Shown here in pieces: positions 1 to 10,834 of a DNA stretch of 64,000 nt. The DNA is from Curvularia sp. ZM96. Its lineage: Eukaryota > Ascomycota > Dothideomycetes > Pleosporales > Pleosporaceae. The notes below the pieces were generated by a model that saw only the letters and a program-made list of their open reading frames with translations, had not been told where the DNA came from and ran no database searches. A program made the translations under genes and the position numbers. The stretch lies in NCBI GenBank assembly GCA_022457065.1, contig JAJGBQ010000001.1, positions 620,001 to 684,000 on the forward strand, in the 5' to 3' direction. How positions within the stretch are numbered: position 1 is the first letter of the stretch; each line of letters opens with the position of its first letter.

Positions 1-205
1 TCTTTTTGATCGTGATACTTTTCCGTGTCGCATTATGTGGCGAAGAGGAGGGGCAGAGCCAGCCTGAAGATTCCCACGGAGTTAAGACGGGCTTGGCATT
101 TCTCGCGCCTTCCACCAGCAAAACGTCATCAATATCCGCCTATATCATCGCATCCGCCGCTCGCCGTTCTAGCACGACCAACATTGCTGAAGGCATACAC
201 ACATC

Positions 206-1281
206 ATGGCATCGCTCCTACGGAGACCATTCGCCATCACGGCGACATTGCGACAAGCAACACACAAATCACCTCAGACCCTCTCGATACGCGCTTTGCA
301 CAACACGCCACTTAAGCAACAGGCGCACTTTTTCCGTCCTGTGAAGCCCACAGTATCAACGTCGCAGAATGTAACCAAGTTCCAGCAAGCCTTCCGAAGA
401 GGCTACCAGCAAGCTGCATACAACCCAGTGGCACAAGGTGACTTGCGACAGCGTCTGCTGTACGGCGCTGGCATCTTCGGCGCAACACTGCTAGGCATCA
501 ACCTCATCTTCAACCGCGAAACCCGTGAAGATGGCGGTATGCCACCATTCGAGCGCGAGTACCTCAACGACACATTCATGCATACCGGTCTTGGTGTTGG
601 AATGATTGGTATCGCTGCGCGCGCCCTGCACATGAATGGCTGGAGTTTCAGGCTCATGAGCGCAAACCCATGGCTGGTACTTGGTGTCGGACTCGTCGGT
701 AGCATTGGAACCATGTACGGCACAATGGCAACGAACCCCAACAAGTGAGTATTTGCCTAAGCATATTTGTCGCGACAGAAACACTGACTTGTATTAGCTA
801 CGTTCAAAAGTACGCTCTCTGGTCCGCTTTCAACGGTACCCAAGCGCTACTTCTGTCGCCCCTCTTCTTCATGCACCCCGCCATCCTCGCTCGCGCCGGA
901 CTTTACACTGCTGGTATGATGGGCTCGCTCGCATTCGTTGGCGCCACGGCAAAGACAGACAAATACATGTACCTTGGTGGTCCTCTCCTCGCCGGTGTCG
1001 CCATTGTTGCGCTGTCCGGTCTCGCCCCCATGGTTGTCCCTGCTACCGCTGCCCGCACTTTGATGTTCACTGAGAACATCTGGCTGTACGGTGGTCTTGC
1101 TGTGTTTGGTGGATTCACCCTGTACGACGTACAGAAGGTGCTCCACCACGCGCGCATGGCTGAGCGTGGCTTGATTCCCAAGGACCCTGTCAACGAGGCC
1201 ATCTCGCTTGAGCTGGACTTCATTAACATCTTTATCCGCATGGTCCAGATTCTGGGAATGCAGCAAAACAGGAGGAAGTAG
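206..1281 (+). CDS. Mitochondrial Bax inhibitor-1 family protein (GHITM-like)
   Basis: Two exons, 206-744 and 798-1281, joined across a 53-base GT..AG intron, give 340 residues. The N-terminus is rich in Arg, Ser and Thr with almost no acidic residues for about 75 residues, which suits a mitochondrial presequence. About seven hydrophobic segments follow, including one starting LLYGAGIFGATLLG and the late pair LYGGLAVFGGFTLYDVQ and ISLELDFINIFIRMVQILG. The latter two match the conserved end of the BI-1/GHITM (TMBIM) family, including the intramembrane YD. Family members are inner-membrane proteins linked to cristae shape and ion handling; that role is by family, not seen here. The next ATG upstream (position 25) is in another frame, so 206 is the natural start. 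The reading frame is intact and the call is firm at family level. Confidence 0.9.
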
Positions 1282-1762
1282 AGTAATGACAGGTCGCATT
1301 TGTATATAACTACTTGCATTTCTATGGTGGGAACTTCTCTTTGGTCTACTTAATGCAGCCGTATCATTGGCTTTGCAGTAGGTCTGTCTGTATTGTACTC
1401 CTCTCCTTTAGATTCCATGGTATAAGCACAAATGAAATAAAACAATTGAAACAAGCCTCATAAAACGGACCATGCACGCGCAACGTGCCCATTCGTTCAT
1501 GTCCGCACCTCATGAATCGGCGAGCACGATCCAGCGCGCAGCCCTTCTGCTACCACTCCCATATCCCAAGTTGATAAAAAGGACGCTGTGTCTCCGCCCG
1601 CTAGGAAAGCAATGAGTAAACATAGGAAAAAATTGTAAAGTACAGTCCGTGAAGCCGTGAGGCCGGTACGGAGCTCAAAACGTAATCGGTTCATGTGAAT
1701 TGAAGCATTCACCTCATCCCTCCTTTTTCATGCAAGCCACCGCAATCAAATGTGCAGAATCA
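1282..1762. other. Intergenic, 3' ends of convergent genes
   Basis: This 480-base stretch separates two convergent genes. It should hold both 3' untranslated regions, and an AAATAAAA-like motif near 1433 could serve poly(A) addition. I see no coding frame worth calling. Confidence 0.4.
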
Positions 1763-2809
1763 CTAGACCTGCTCATAGTGACTTGAGCGCCGGTCAAAAG
1801 CATGCGTGCAATCCGACTTAAAACTCTTAGAAAACGTCCTGTAGATGAACATGCTTTTGATGCCCTTGCGGCCGCGAGACACACTTTCCTCAACCTCTGG
1901 CGGGCTAGAACTTGGCATTTGCGGCAGCGCGGTTAATTCGTCATCTCTACTGTGCGTGGTTGGAGCCACTTTACTACGTGAACTCTTTGGCGGCGAGTGT
2001 AGCAATGGCGGGAAAGGTATTTTTACTTTTTCATATTCGACAACATGCTCTTTAATGTCGCTGACGGCTTCGTGGTACATGCTTGTTCGATCGATTATGT
2101 CACTCCGACTCATCCTTGTAGATGCGTGGCCGTTCTCTATGGTCGTATTCTTGGACAGTGCGTTGGTGGAGGCTGGTTCTAAAGGTTGGTATACATCTGG
2201 GGCTTCATGGGGTTGCTGATTTTTCGGAACTGTTTCGAGTAGGTCGAAGTTGAAATTGAAACCGGAGAAGCGACTTGGGGATTCCCAGAATTCGGGCATG
2301 CTGGGAGCTCGGTCAAGTTTGGACGATTTTTTCTGAGTTGTAGTATCCCGACGTTGCTCAATTCTGAGAGGCATGCTCAGCGAAGGTTTGATCTGAGACC
2401 TTGAACGTTTGGTGGCGTCGATTCTCCGTGGCGCTGAGCCAGTGTTGTTGCTGTACAGGGCAGATTCGAGCTGAAGGATTCGGGACTGCATGTCGAGCAT
2501 GACTTGTCGCTGAGTGGCAAGCTCTGATTGAGCGCTCTGAACTATTTCGACCAGTGTACGATTGGTTTGTCGCAATTGAGTCTTGGTTGAAGACGCATAT
2601 GAGGGTCGCCTTGATTTAGAGGAATCAGGGCGCGAGCTCGACGTTTGATAGGCAGCGGCGATGGAACCCTCAGGGCCACTGAGCAAGTCCAGCATGGTTG
2701 CACCCGATAGGTTTGCCTTGTGGCTTATGTGGTGAGAAGACCTGGTGCCATCGAGATACCTCGCATAATCCAGATTCGGAACGGTTTGATACTTGACAGA
2801 TGCATCCAT
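1763..2809 (-). CDS. Unrecognised coiled-coil protein, 348 aa
   Basis: Single open frame of 348 residues if the ATG at 2809 is used. An upstream in-frame ATG at 2851 would add a 14-residue hydrophobic lead, but 2809 sits in a better context (CCACCATGG-like: gcaccATGG). I do not recognise the family. Residues of about 80-125 form a predicted amphipathic coiled coil (QLRQTNRTLVEIVQSAQSEL and onward). The rest is low complexity and rich in Ser, Thr and Pro, with basic RRS/KRSRS patches and a basic end (KSFKSDCTHAFDRRSSHYEQ). No signal peptide or membrane span is seen if the short start is right. This could be a cytoskeletal, septal or nuclear scaffold, but nothing in the sequence decides that. 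Confidence 0.6.
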   Translation of the reverse strand: MDASVKYQTVPNLDYARYLDGTRSSHHISHKANLSGATMLDLLSGPEGSIAAAYQTSSSRPDSSKSRRPSYASSTKTQLRQTNRTLVEIVQSAQSELATQRQVMLDMQSRILQLESALYSNNTGSAPRRIDATKRSRSQIKPSLSMPLRIEQRRDTTTQKKSSKLDRAPSMPEFWESPSRFSGFNFNFDLLETVPKNQQPHEAPDVYQPLEPASTNALSKNTTIENGHASTRMSRSDIIDRTSMYHEAVSDIKEHVVEYEKVKIPFPPLLHSPPKSSRSKVAPTTHSRDDELTALPQMPSSSPPEVEESVSRGRKGIKSMFIYRTFSKSFKSDCTHAFDRRSSHYEQV

Positions 2810-5647
2810 GGTGCTAACCGATTGAGAGAACGGAAGGAGAAGAAAAGGCAAAGAGGGGAACAGTGAAGGGAAGAGTGCTGGTATCCACAGCCTTCATTAC
2901 ATATTGCGAGGTTTCAGGGAAGAAGCAACGTTTCGTCGGTTGTTCGCAACGATCACACACCCAATGCCCTCCACTGCTGCCATTGCGCTCATGAGCATGA
3001 AGGTGCCGACACCACCAATGAGCGCCAGAAAATGCCGGGATCGCTGGGATTGTTGGTGGCCCGTCTATTGGCCAGATGCTCCTCACAGGGCGCCGCCTGA
3101 CTGCATAGCGACATCACAACTGCTCGAAATGGTGGATAAAACAATATAAGACGCTGGTGTCGGGGCTGTCCTGGCGTTGCGCGTTTCAGTGATTGAATGT
3201 TGCTGTTTCAGTCAGCGACGAAGGAACGGCTAGCTTGGAGCAAGCGGCGAATCAGGAACAGCACTACCTCCGCCTGGGTCAAGCCTCGTCACCCTTTCTT
3301 TCGACATGCTTTTGTACACTAGATTTTCTTTTACAAAAGCTGAGTGTGGCGCTATTTATTTTTTTATTTACCTATAGGATGTGCGGCTGCGTCATAGGCG
3401 ATATTCAATCGACAGCCAAACCCGAGCAAGCCGGAGGTGGACCAAGCCGGCCATAGCGCTCGATGAGATAACTGTTGTCGGGCGACGGCATGAAGTTCGA
3501 CTCATGATCCGTTCAAGCGCATTTGGTGGTATGTGCGATAAGACTGGCGTGCTTCACCAGGCCATGCCTTGGTTGCTTTGTCCTTTGGTAGACTGTTCAA
3601 GGCCTTCATCTAACTGGAACCTCGCGCGAGGACTAGCGAAGGCTCACGAAAGTACGATCGGCTTCCACAGACGAAATCTCGCTTCCAATTTCGAGATTTG
3701 ACCTCCAGCGGGCTGAACAAGAGAGCGCCATCAGCCGTGGAGAAAGCAAAATCAACTGGCAGCGCTAATGCCAAGGCCTGGAAGTAGTTGAAAGGACAAA
3801 AGCGCCCAATATTATTATGAATCCTAAAGGGACTTCATGTCTGCGATTCGACACGCTGGTAAAGACTGTCGCTTGAAAGACTTGTTATTCGATTTGCATT
3901 GGGCGTGAGCTTCGCCAGACTTACGTTTCTCAAATCTTTTCCTTATCCGCGGGATGCAGAGATGTTGTAATTTCTCAATAAAGCCACTTTCCCGACATTG
4001 AGTTTCCTTAGTTTCGTAGCTAACGCTTAGGAAAAAAAGTACTGGTGCAAGGGGTACCTGCCTAGGTGGGGCTAAGAGTGGTATGGTGGGAAAACAGGAA
4101 ATACACAGGAGGTACACTGCACAAAACACTCCTGCAGACATGCCTACACCCTGATGTCATGATTTCCTTCAATTGTGACTCAAGATTGATGGGCAACCAC
4201 GTTACGTTTCTGTCTGCTCATGTCAAACAAGACTTGAACAGCTCTTGGCACTATATGAAATGCATTAAATCTAGTCTTGACAACAGTTCTAACTAATCTC
4301 TCTAGAGACATACTGGTTATTCATGCGCTGCATCGCGTACCAGGAGATTACTATTGATGAAGTCATCGAAACAAATACCCCTTGATCATATGCCTAAGGC
4401 TAGACTGTGATGCGGTAACATGAAATACTATTTGCACAAAAACATACAAAGATTTTAGCGGACTTCTCTCATCTCTGAACGTCATAATCCACATTCCCAT
4501 ACTCTTAACGCATGACAGGGAATACAAAAACACATGTTTGCGTATTGGATGACATGTATGATGCCTGTGCGCCACATTTTAGCGCTCTCGGCGTAAATGG
4601 CGTGGCACTGTCTATGTGCGCCGTTCGATGTCTTACAACATCAGACCTCAGTCCGAGTAATATGCTCGGCCGTCCTCTAGAGAAAGCTCGGCTGTCCTCG
4701 CGATCTACCTAAAATAGATGCTCTTGCTTATGTCAGGAATAGCTGTCCTTTAGATTAAAGTATTCCCAGATCGCTTACTCTGATCTAGTCCTAACTAGAC
4801 TAACTCTAGCCTAATTAGAACAGTGAAGCCCAGCTGTCCTTCGCCCCGAGTACTCCATACAGCCGACTGTGCATTGATTGGGCCGGTGCTGAGTCAGGGA
4901 TGCTCTGAACCTAGTTTTGCCTTGTTTGTGGATTTCCAGTTACCTGACCATATTTAAACTTTCATGGTCTTGATCGCCTCACTGTCAGCTTACGGAAGCT
5001 CGGTCCCAAACCAGCCACGCTCTCCTATTAATCTTGCTGGATTGGAAAGGATTATGCATAGCTGATCCAAGTTCCATCGGAAGATCCATAACTAGTACGT
5101 ACCCAACGATGTCGATGACGGCAACACAGCAACGCGCCTGCATGGATACATGGATATTTCGGCATCGGCCTTTCGCAGTGAGAAGTCGACATCCACCCTT
5201 GAAAACAGGAGAAACCATTCAACTACCGACTGCCATCCGGATGTTTCCAGTTAATGTGCAATGGTATATCATGCGGTGCAAAGTACTCTCCCGAATCTTG
5301 AAGTTGTGTCCGACTATGCGCTGCCCTATATGCTTCTCCAATTCCAGGGTCATGTGTTAGATGACTGCTAATATATATGTGGGGCCTCTACTCGGGGGAA
5401 TACTTGCCGCTGTCAATCTTGACCAAGGTTGTTGTAAATCTTATGTGTTCGGCATAATGATTGGAAAGTAAGCACGAAAGGAAATACACGCGGTATACGA
5501 GAACGGTGGAGGCACAGATGCACACACAGATAACTTTGTTGAAGCCGCATCCCGCAGGGATCAGACGTATGTAGTATAAGTAGCCCAAGCACGTGGGGCG
5601 AGGAAAGAGTTCCGCACATCTCTCGTTTACGAACATTGCCATTCATC
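2810..5647. other. 2.8 kb gene-poor stretch
   Basis: Only short frames below about 110 codons occur on both strands, none with splice continuity or recognisable motifs. Around 4640-4870 the sequence is rich in CTAG, TTAG and TA steps (ctagtcctaactagactaac), as expected of an old transposon fragment altered by RIP; I cannot assign a class. The last 250 bases are the promoter of the dioxygenase gene, with a tataagta box-like run near 5575. Confidence 0.4.
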
Positions 5648-6802
5648 ATGGTTCACCTTATTCAAGCCCTGGTTGCCGCCCTCCTGACGTCTAATGTAGT
5701 TGCGCACCCCGGCGGCAACACTAATAGGGAAATCCAAAGGAGAATAAATCATCTTAATCACCCAAGTCGTAGGAGCGTGCTAGAATGCAAGCGAGATCTT
5801 GTCGACTCCGGATGGGTCAAAGAACAGCACCAGAGGCGCGAAGACAAACTTCACGATCTTCGCGTCGAGGCTGGTTTTGCGAAGAGGGATGAGCTGGTTC
5901 GTCGTGACTTTCGGGAGGTGGAAAAGCATTACGCCAAGAAAGCAGCGTGCACACTTGATGTTGAGTTGACTGAGGGCCCTTACTGTTAGTTCATGAAATT
6001 TTGAGACAGCGAGGCACATCGGCTAACATATCTTGAGGGGTTGCTGGCGAGCTCATCCGAAAGAACATTCTGTACGGCCAGAAGGGCGTCGTTACGCACG
6101 TGGACATCAACCTGATCGATGTGTCGACGTGTAAACCCATCCCCAATGCTTACGTTGAGCTATGGGGAGCCAACTCTACTGGAGTTTATAGCGGCGTACA
6201 GTCTCGCAGCAACGGTGATGGATCTTCGGACCTGAATTCGAATGCCCTTCGTGGTGTGCAACCAACGAGTCCTAACGGAACAGCATCTTTCATTACCATC
6301 ATTCCAGGACACTATGCTGGCCGTGCAAACCATCTTCACAGTAAGATCCGTCTCCGCCTATCCCCATAATCAAGTGCTAATGATTTCAGCCATCGTTCAT
6401 CATAATGCTCACAAGCTTCCAAACAATACGATTGCAGGAGGTAGCATCTCCCATGTCGGTCAGTTTTTCTTCGAGGATCGACTTCTGGATGAGGTTGAGG
6501 CATACTCCCCATACAACCTCAATGAGCAGCCCGTCACTGCCAACGACCAAGATTCAATGTTCACATACGCTAAGAAAGGTGGTGACGTGCCACTCATGAA
6601 GGTCTCGCTCATCGGCAAGGAGATCAAGGACGGTCTATACGCAACTATCGACGTGGGTGTTAATCCTCTGGCGGTGCAAAACCCGTCGCCCGTTAACTAC
6701 TGGACATCACACGGAGGTGTGCCGAACCCAGGAAGTCCAAACGCAGGGTTTCCAGACACTTGTTCTTATTGTCCAAGCCCCACACCCCGTGCGCAAGCAT
6801 GA
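5648..6802 (+). CDS. Secreted intradiol ring-cleavage dioxygenase-like protein
   Basis: Three exons (5648-5984, 6038-6340, 6390-6802) with introns of 53 and 49 bases give 350 residues. The first 19 residues (MVHLIQALVAALLTSNVVA) form a signal peptide, followed by a basic, charged stretch with dibasic sites. The catalytic core starts at TEGPYWVAGELIRKN and shows the beta-sandwich landmarks of intradiol dioxygenases: DVSTCKPIPNAYVELWGANS, TGVYSGV (first Tyr ligand region), PGHYAGR (second Tyr), then HLHTIVH giving the His ligands of the non-heme Fe(III) site. A Gly/Pro/Asn-rich tail ends the protein. Enzymes of this extracellular fungal subgroup act on catechols, presumably from lignin or plant phenolics; the substrate here is unknown. 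Splicing across intron 2 is needed to create the HLHTIVHHNAH motif, which supports the model. Confidence 0.88.
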
Positions 6803-8195
6803 TCAAGCTAAGGAAAATGATTGGCACCAAGAAAAGCTACCGGCATGGGGGATGCGATGCATTGCCTCTTCTTCGGCCAGGCAACTTTCCTGGGTTACCA
6901 CACTGTACATAGCTATTTAATAGAAAACGTATCTTCCGACCTTTTTGATATATATTGGAGGACAGTTTCCAAGGTCTCTGTGATATGCTCTGTGCCGATA
7001 AAGTATCACAACAAACAGAATGTGGCAGGGAAGGGCGCAGGGACACTGAATGAACTGCCGACATCAGGGGCAGTTGCGCCTACTTACCAGCTAAACCCGA
7101 AGTAGCTGTAAGCCAAATAGGTACTCCTTTTGCACCTACCCCAGCACTTAACGGGCTCCGTAACCGCTCCGCAGCATGGACAGGTTTCCCCGCCCTACCA
7201 ACTCAACAAATGCACGAAATAACGGTTACTGCTGATGGCTTTATTAAACTTTTTATTTTTTTTCCAAGTGCTACTCGCCAAAATTAAATATGCCATACCT
7301 AGCACACCGAATCTTCATACACACGAGTTTTGCCAGGCACAGGTAACACTACATCTAAAGAACCTCTGCTTTGCTCTGCTTTAGAAGTGCCGCGAAACAT
7401 TATTCGGATCGACCATAAATGTTGTAGATATTGTACCCATTTAGTCCGGTTAAAGGTGCCTGATTGTTCAATATGAAGGCCGCATGAAGCTCTCTACGGG
7501 GCATTGGCTTAACTATAAAACTACCAAATGTTGTTCATCACGCGACATGATGGCTGCAGCAGATTGCAGTGACTACAATGCGCTCTAGGTACTGGCTGTT
7601 TCCGCTTGAGAGGGTGATGATGTGATGGATCTACCTTTCAATAAGCAATCACAGTTATGGTCGGGACTACTGCGCTTGTTCGTTGTGCATAGTTAATCTT
7701 TTTGCGATTAACTATGAAAAAAGGAAAATTTCCCCTCATCTCCACTAAAACCAGAAATGTGCGAGTTTTTCGAAGAAGGTGTGTTGTATTATAAACTCTG
7801 GAAGTGTCATTGTGCAGTCTTTGATGAGGTTTCACTTGACACCAATGTGTGAAATAGCGAGAATGATATCTTGGCATGGTGATTGGAATAGTCATCCTCT
7901 TGTAACCTCGTGTGCTGATTGGCGATCCCGCCATTTTGTGTTCCATGGGAAATGCGTCATCCACAGCTGGTTGGGCCATCCTCAGCAGGACATGGACCCG
8001 AATAGTATCCGCACAACCTTAAGCTTGGTTTGGTTGGAGGACCTGCGTCCTGATTTGTGATTGCACTTGGTCAGCCAACAACAACTGATCCAAACAGCAA
8101 ATCATACCACTGCGCCCGGCCGAATGGTGTGATATAAGAATCTGTATTCGTTGGAAATCCTAAACACACCTTTACGCAAACTCTCTCTATTCAAA
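6803..8195. other. 1.4 kb intergenic stretch
   Basis: No coding frame supported. T-rich and A-rich runs are common around 7240-7270, and the final 90 bases form the promoter and leader of the next gene (tgatataag near 8130). Confidence 0.4.
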
Positions 8196-9911
8196 ATGGC
8201 GAGAAAGAAATGTTTCGCCTCACTCTTTTCATTTTTCTTCGTTCTCTTAGGCAAAACCGGTGGCAGTTTCTCTCGCCCACCAGACGCCAGTTCTACATGG
8301 GACATTGACTTCAACACGCTTCTCGATAGCTACCTCGGTGCCACTCCTGCTGTCTGGCTTACATCTCAAAGCATCGTAGTTGAGCTGAAGGCTAGAAAAG
8401 ATCGAGATTACGGACTACGTCCAGTCGGCAAGGATATGGATGGTGAAGAAGCAGGCTCCTATCTAGCTTCCCTTCTCGTCCCTCCATCTAATTCAAATAA
8501 TGTCACTCACGGTCATAAAACCAACAACCCTGGCCTTGCTGGGGATATCTGTCGATCCCTAGTGAATCTTCCCAAAGCCACAGGCAAACCGATGATCGAT
8601 CTGGAAACCCTCCGAAATAGAGTTCTAAAGAGTATCGTTGGAAACGGCTTCGTTATGGAATCCGCAAGAAATCTCTGCAAGAACCTCGTCCCTGGGATCG
8701 AAGCTACCTGGGTATATAACAAATGCCCGTGGTATGACGCCCGACTCAAGATGGCAATGGATAGCGGGTTTCAAAAGGTTTTAAGTGCGCACTTGACTGA
8801 TTTGGGTATCGACGAGGCTCGGGCACTTCGCTTCGCAGGCGAATTAGAAGCAACACTTCGACTTGTCGATAGTACTTCTAGCCTTGAAGGATCTTTCGAA
8901 CATCTCATGCGCGAGTTACTGGGCAATATCTCAACTCTGGTTTTACGCGGAGTCACTAAGCAATCAGCTGTCGCATCACTGAAGGAGTTCACGAAGCTAA
9001 GCGATAATGCTGCCAGACGACTACCGCAAGGGCCCATACCCGTGGGAACGTCTCAATTGCGGGATTCTGACGATCCGGTATGCATAATTGGAACGTTTAC
9101 CGAAATCGCTATGAGCTCTTTGAGAATCGCAGCGGATCTCGGCGGCCGAATGGAGGTGGCCGCTGATAGTGCGACATCGGTAATGGACCACTTGCATGCG
9201 GCAACTTTAATATGCAGGGCCGAGTCCTTAGAGACGCGGAACTTAGGGAATGTCGAGTTGCGAGATGAGTCAACAACGGAATTGAGAAATGTAGCTCGGG
9301 CTATGCGCGAATTGGTAGACAAGCTTCCTCCGATAAATCTTCCTCGCTCCTATAATTGGCCCGACACAGGAGTATGCGACTTTCCGCAAGCACATCCAAG
9401 GACGATCAGGGGCAATTTCGCGAACGAACCCACTATTGCTAGCTCGGATAATCTGTCCCCGTCCTCCACAACTACTACGCTCTTTCGACACAAAAGACAG
9501 CACTCCGAAAACAGGGCCGATCCTCGTGAAACACCTGTCACGGAGACATCTCTTTCCCATGATTCAGACCTCCATCCAGCTGCCGGCTATGTCATAACTC
9601 TGCGACCCGATAATGCAGCCTACTATAGAGTCCCAGAACATGTCTCGAATAGGAGGGCCTCCCGTAAAGTTCCAGAATGTACTGCCCCAGCTGCCGCAAC
9701 TGTGACGTCCACACGAACTGTAATAAGAAACTTCCCAAGATACACAAGTACCGCGACGATCAGTTACACAACCACAAGCACTGCAAAGATCAGTTACACA
9801 ACCACAAGCACTGTTACGAGCACATACACAGACTATGAGTGTAAGCATGGTACTGTTAAACGATGCCATAATCAATACATACGTCTATGCTGGTACAATA
9901 TGCTTGTTTAG
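8196..9911 (+). CDS. Unrecognised secreted protein with Ser/Thr repeat tail
   Basis: One long open frame, 571 residues from the ATG at 8196; an in-frame ATG at 8151 would add 15 residues in front of the signal peptide, so 8196 is preferred. Residues 1-24 (MARKKCFASLFSFFFVLLGK) are a signal peptide. The middle is mostly helical, with few Cys, and I recognise no domain. The tail is rich in Ser, Thr and Tyr and carries two 10-residue repeats (KISYTTTST type) encoded by 30-base repeats, as in O-glycosylated wall-proximal tails. The very end may be wrong: a donor GTAAGC at 9841 and an acceptor at 9910-9911 could replace the last 24 residues by a short exon ending at a TAG near 9946. Function unknown. 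Confidence 0.6.
   Translation: MARKKCFASLFSFFFVLLGKTGGSFSRPPDASSTWDIDFNTLLDSYLGATPAVWLTSQSIVVELKARKDRDYGLRPVGKDMDGEEAGSYLASLLVPPSNSNNVTHGHKTNNPGLAGDICRSLVNLPKATGKPMIDLETLRNRVLKSIVGNGFVMESARNLCKNLVPGIEATWVYNKCPWYDARLKMAMDSGFQKVLSAHLTDLGIDEARALRFAGELEATLRLVDSTSSLEGSFEHLMRELLGNISTLVLRGVTKQSAVASLKEFTKLSDNAARRLPQGPIPVGTSQLRDSDDPVCIIGTFTEIAMSSLRIAADLGGRMEVAADSATSVMDHLHAATLICRAESLETRNLGNVELRDESTTELRNVARAMRELVDKLPPINLPRSYNWPDTGVCDFPQAHPRTIRGNFANEPTIASSDNLSPSSTTTTLFRHKRQHSENRADPRETPVTETSLSHDSDLHPAAGYVITLRPDNAAYYRVPEHVSNRRASRKVPECTAPAAATVTSTRTVIRNFPRYTSTATISYTTTSTAKISYTTTSTVTSTYTDYECKHGTVKRCHNQYIRLCWYNMLV
9758..9813 (+). repeat. 30-base tandem coding repeat
   Basis: The 26-base string starting gatcagttacacaaccacaa occurs at 9758-9783 and again, identical, at 9788-9813 (period 30 bases, 10 codons). 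It encodes the ISYTTTST repeat of the surrounding protein tail. Identity at the DNA level suggests a recent slippage or duplication. Confidence 0.85.
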
Positions 9912-10358
9912 TGACGGAATTGCGCGAGCATTGGAACAGTATATAGTTCTGCAGTCTATCCCGGATTGAACAATGGATCTTTTCTCTCAATTCTCCCGCA
10001 CCCCTTCAATGCCGGACAATACTTTGCTTTTCCCCCAAGAACGCTGAGTTGTCTCGTCCTTTCCCTTTTTTCATGTACTTACCGAAATCGAGATAATGAT
10101 AAATGACATACTTCAAAACAATAGGAACTAAGACAACGTAATAGAGGCTTAGAATAAGATGCAATTCTGGGCATTTTGGCTTACAGCTGCCAGTCACAGT
10201 GCGGTCCATATCTTTTTTGGACAGACAAACGAGCGTATTTTCTTAGAAAAAAGGTGTGCAAATCATTTGGAGGTAAACGCTTGATCGTGAAAGGTACTCA
10301 GTATTCTAGTTAAGATGCACACCATACATGGCCAAAAGCAACTGAATTACATCCACAT
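9912..10358. other. Intergenic between convergent genes
   Basis: About 450 bases between two convergent genes. It contains no supported coding frame and probably both 3' untranslated regions. Confidence 0.4.
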
Positions 10359-10834
10359 CTAAGATCGAGCAGCCTCAATCAGCTTTATGTGCTGCTCCGG
10401 GTGCGTCTTCTCGACATTGCCCTTTGCGACCTTCTTCATCATGAAATTTCCATCAATCTCGATTTCTTCGCTCAACTTGCCGTCGGCGACGCGCCACTTG
10501 CTGCTGATAGCGAGCGTGCCAATGGGTGAGTTGGCATTAACGAGGGTATCGACGCCCTCTGATATGTTGGTAATTGTAAGCTTGAAAGTAGTCTGGAGGA
10601 GATGAGAAGGGGTACTGAATGAATGCGGGAAAAGACTGAGTAGCGTACTTGGCCAATGGGCTTCTTGTCAGTGACGGTGTAAACAGCTGAACTTTTTTTG
10701 TCGCCGGACTCGAGGCTGTAGCTGATTAGAGCTGGGCAAAGCGTCTTGATCACAAGATCATGGTCGTGGAGAGCTTTGATGACGACGGCAGCGTCGACGC
10801 CGGCGATAGGAGTGGAGATATAAGAAGTGGGCAT
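10359..10834 (-). CDS. Small DUF7053-like protein
   Basis: Two exons on the minus strand (10834-10649 and 10592-10359) around a 56-base intron give 139 residues. The frame is continuous over the junction KKPIGQ/TTFKLTITN. The order of features fits the fungal DUF7053 family: an N-terminal helix AAVVIKALHDHDLVIKTLCP, a YTVTDKKPIG strand, then a beta-rich stretch (SSKWRVADGKLSEEIEIDGN) and a final helix. No signal peptide or catalytic motif is visible. The family has no established role that I know. The resemblance was judged by eye, so the family call is tentative while the gene model is good. Confidence 0.65.
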
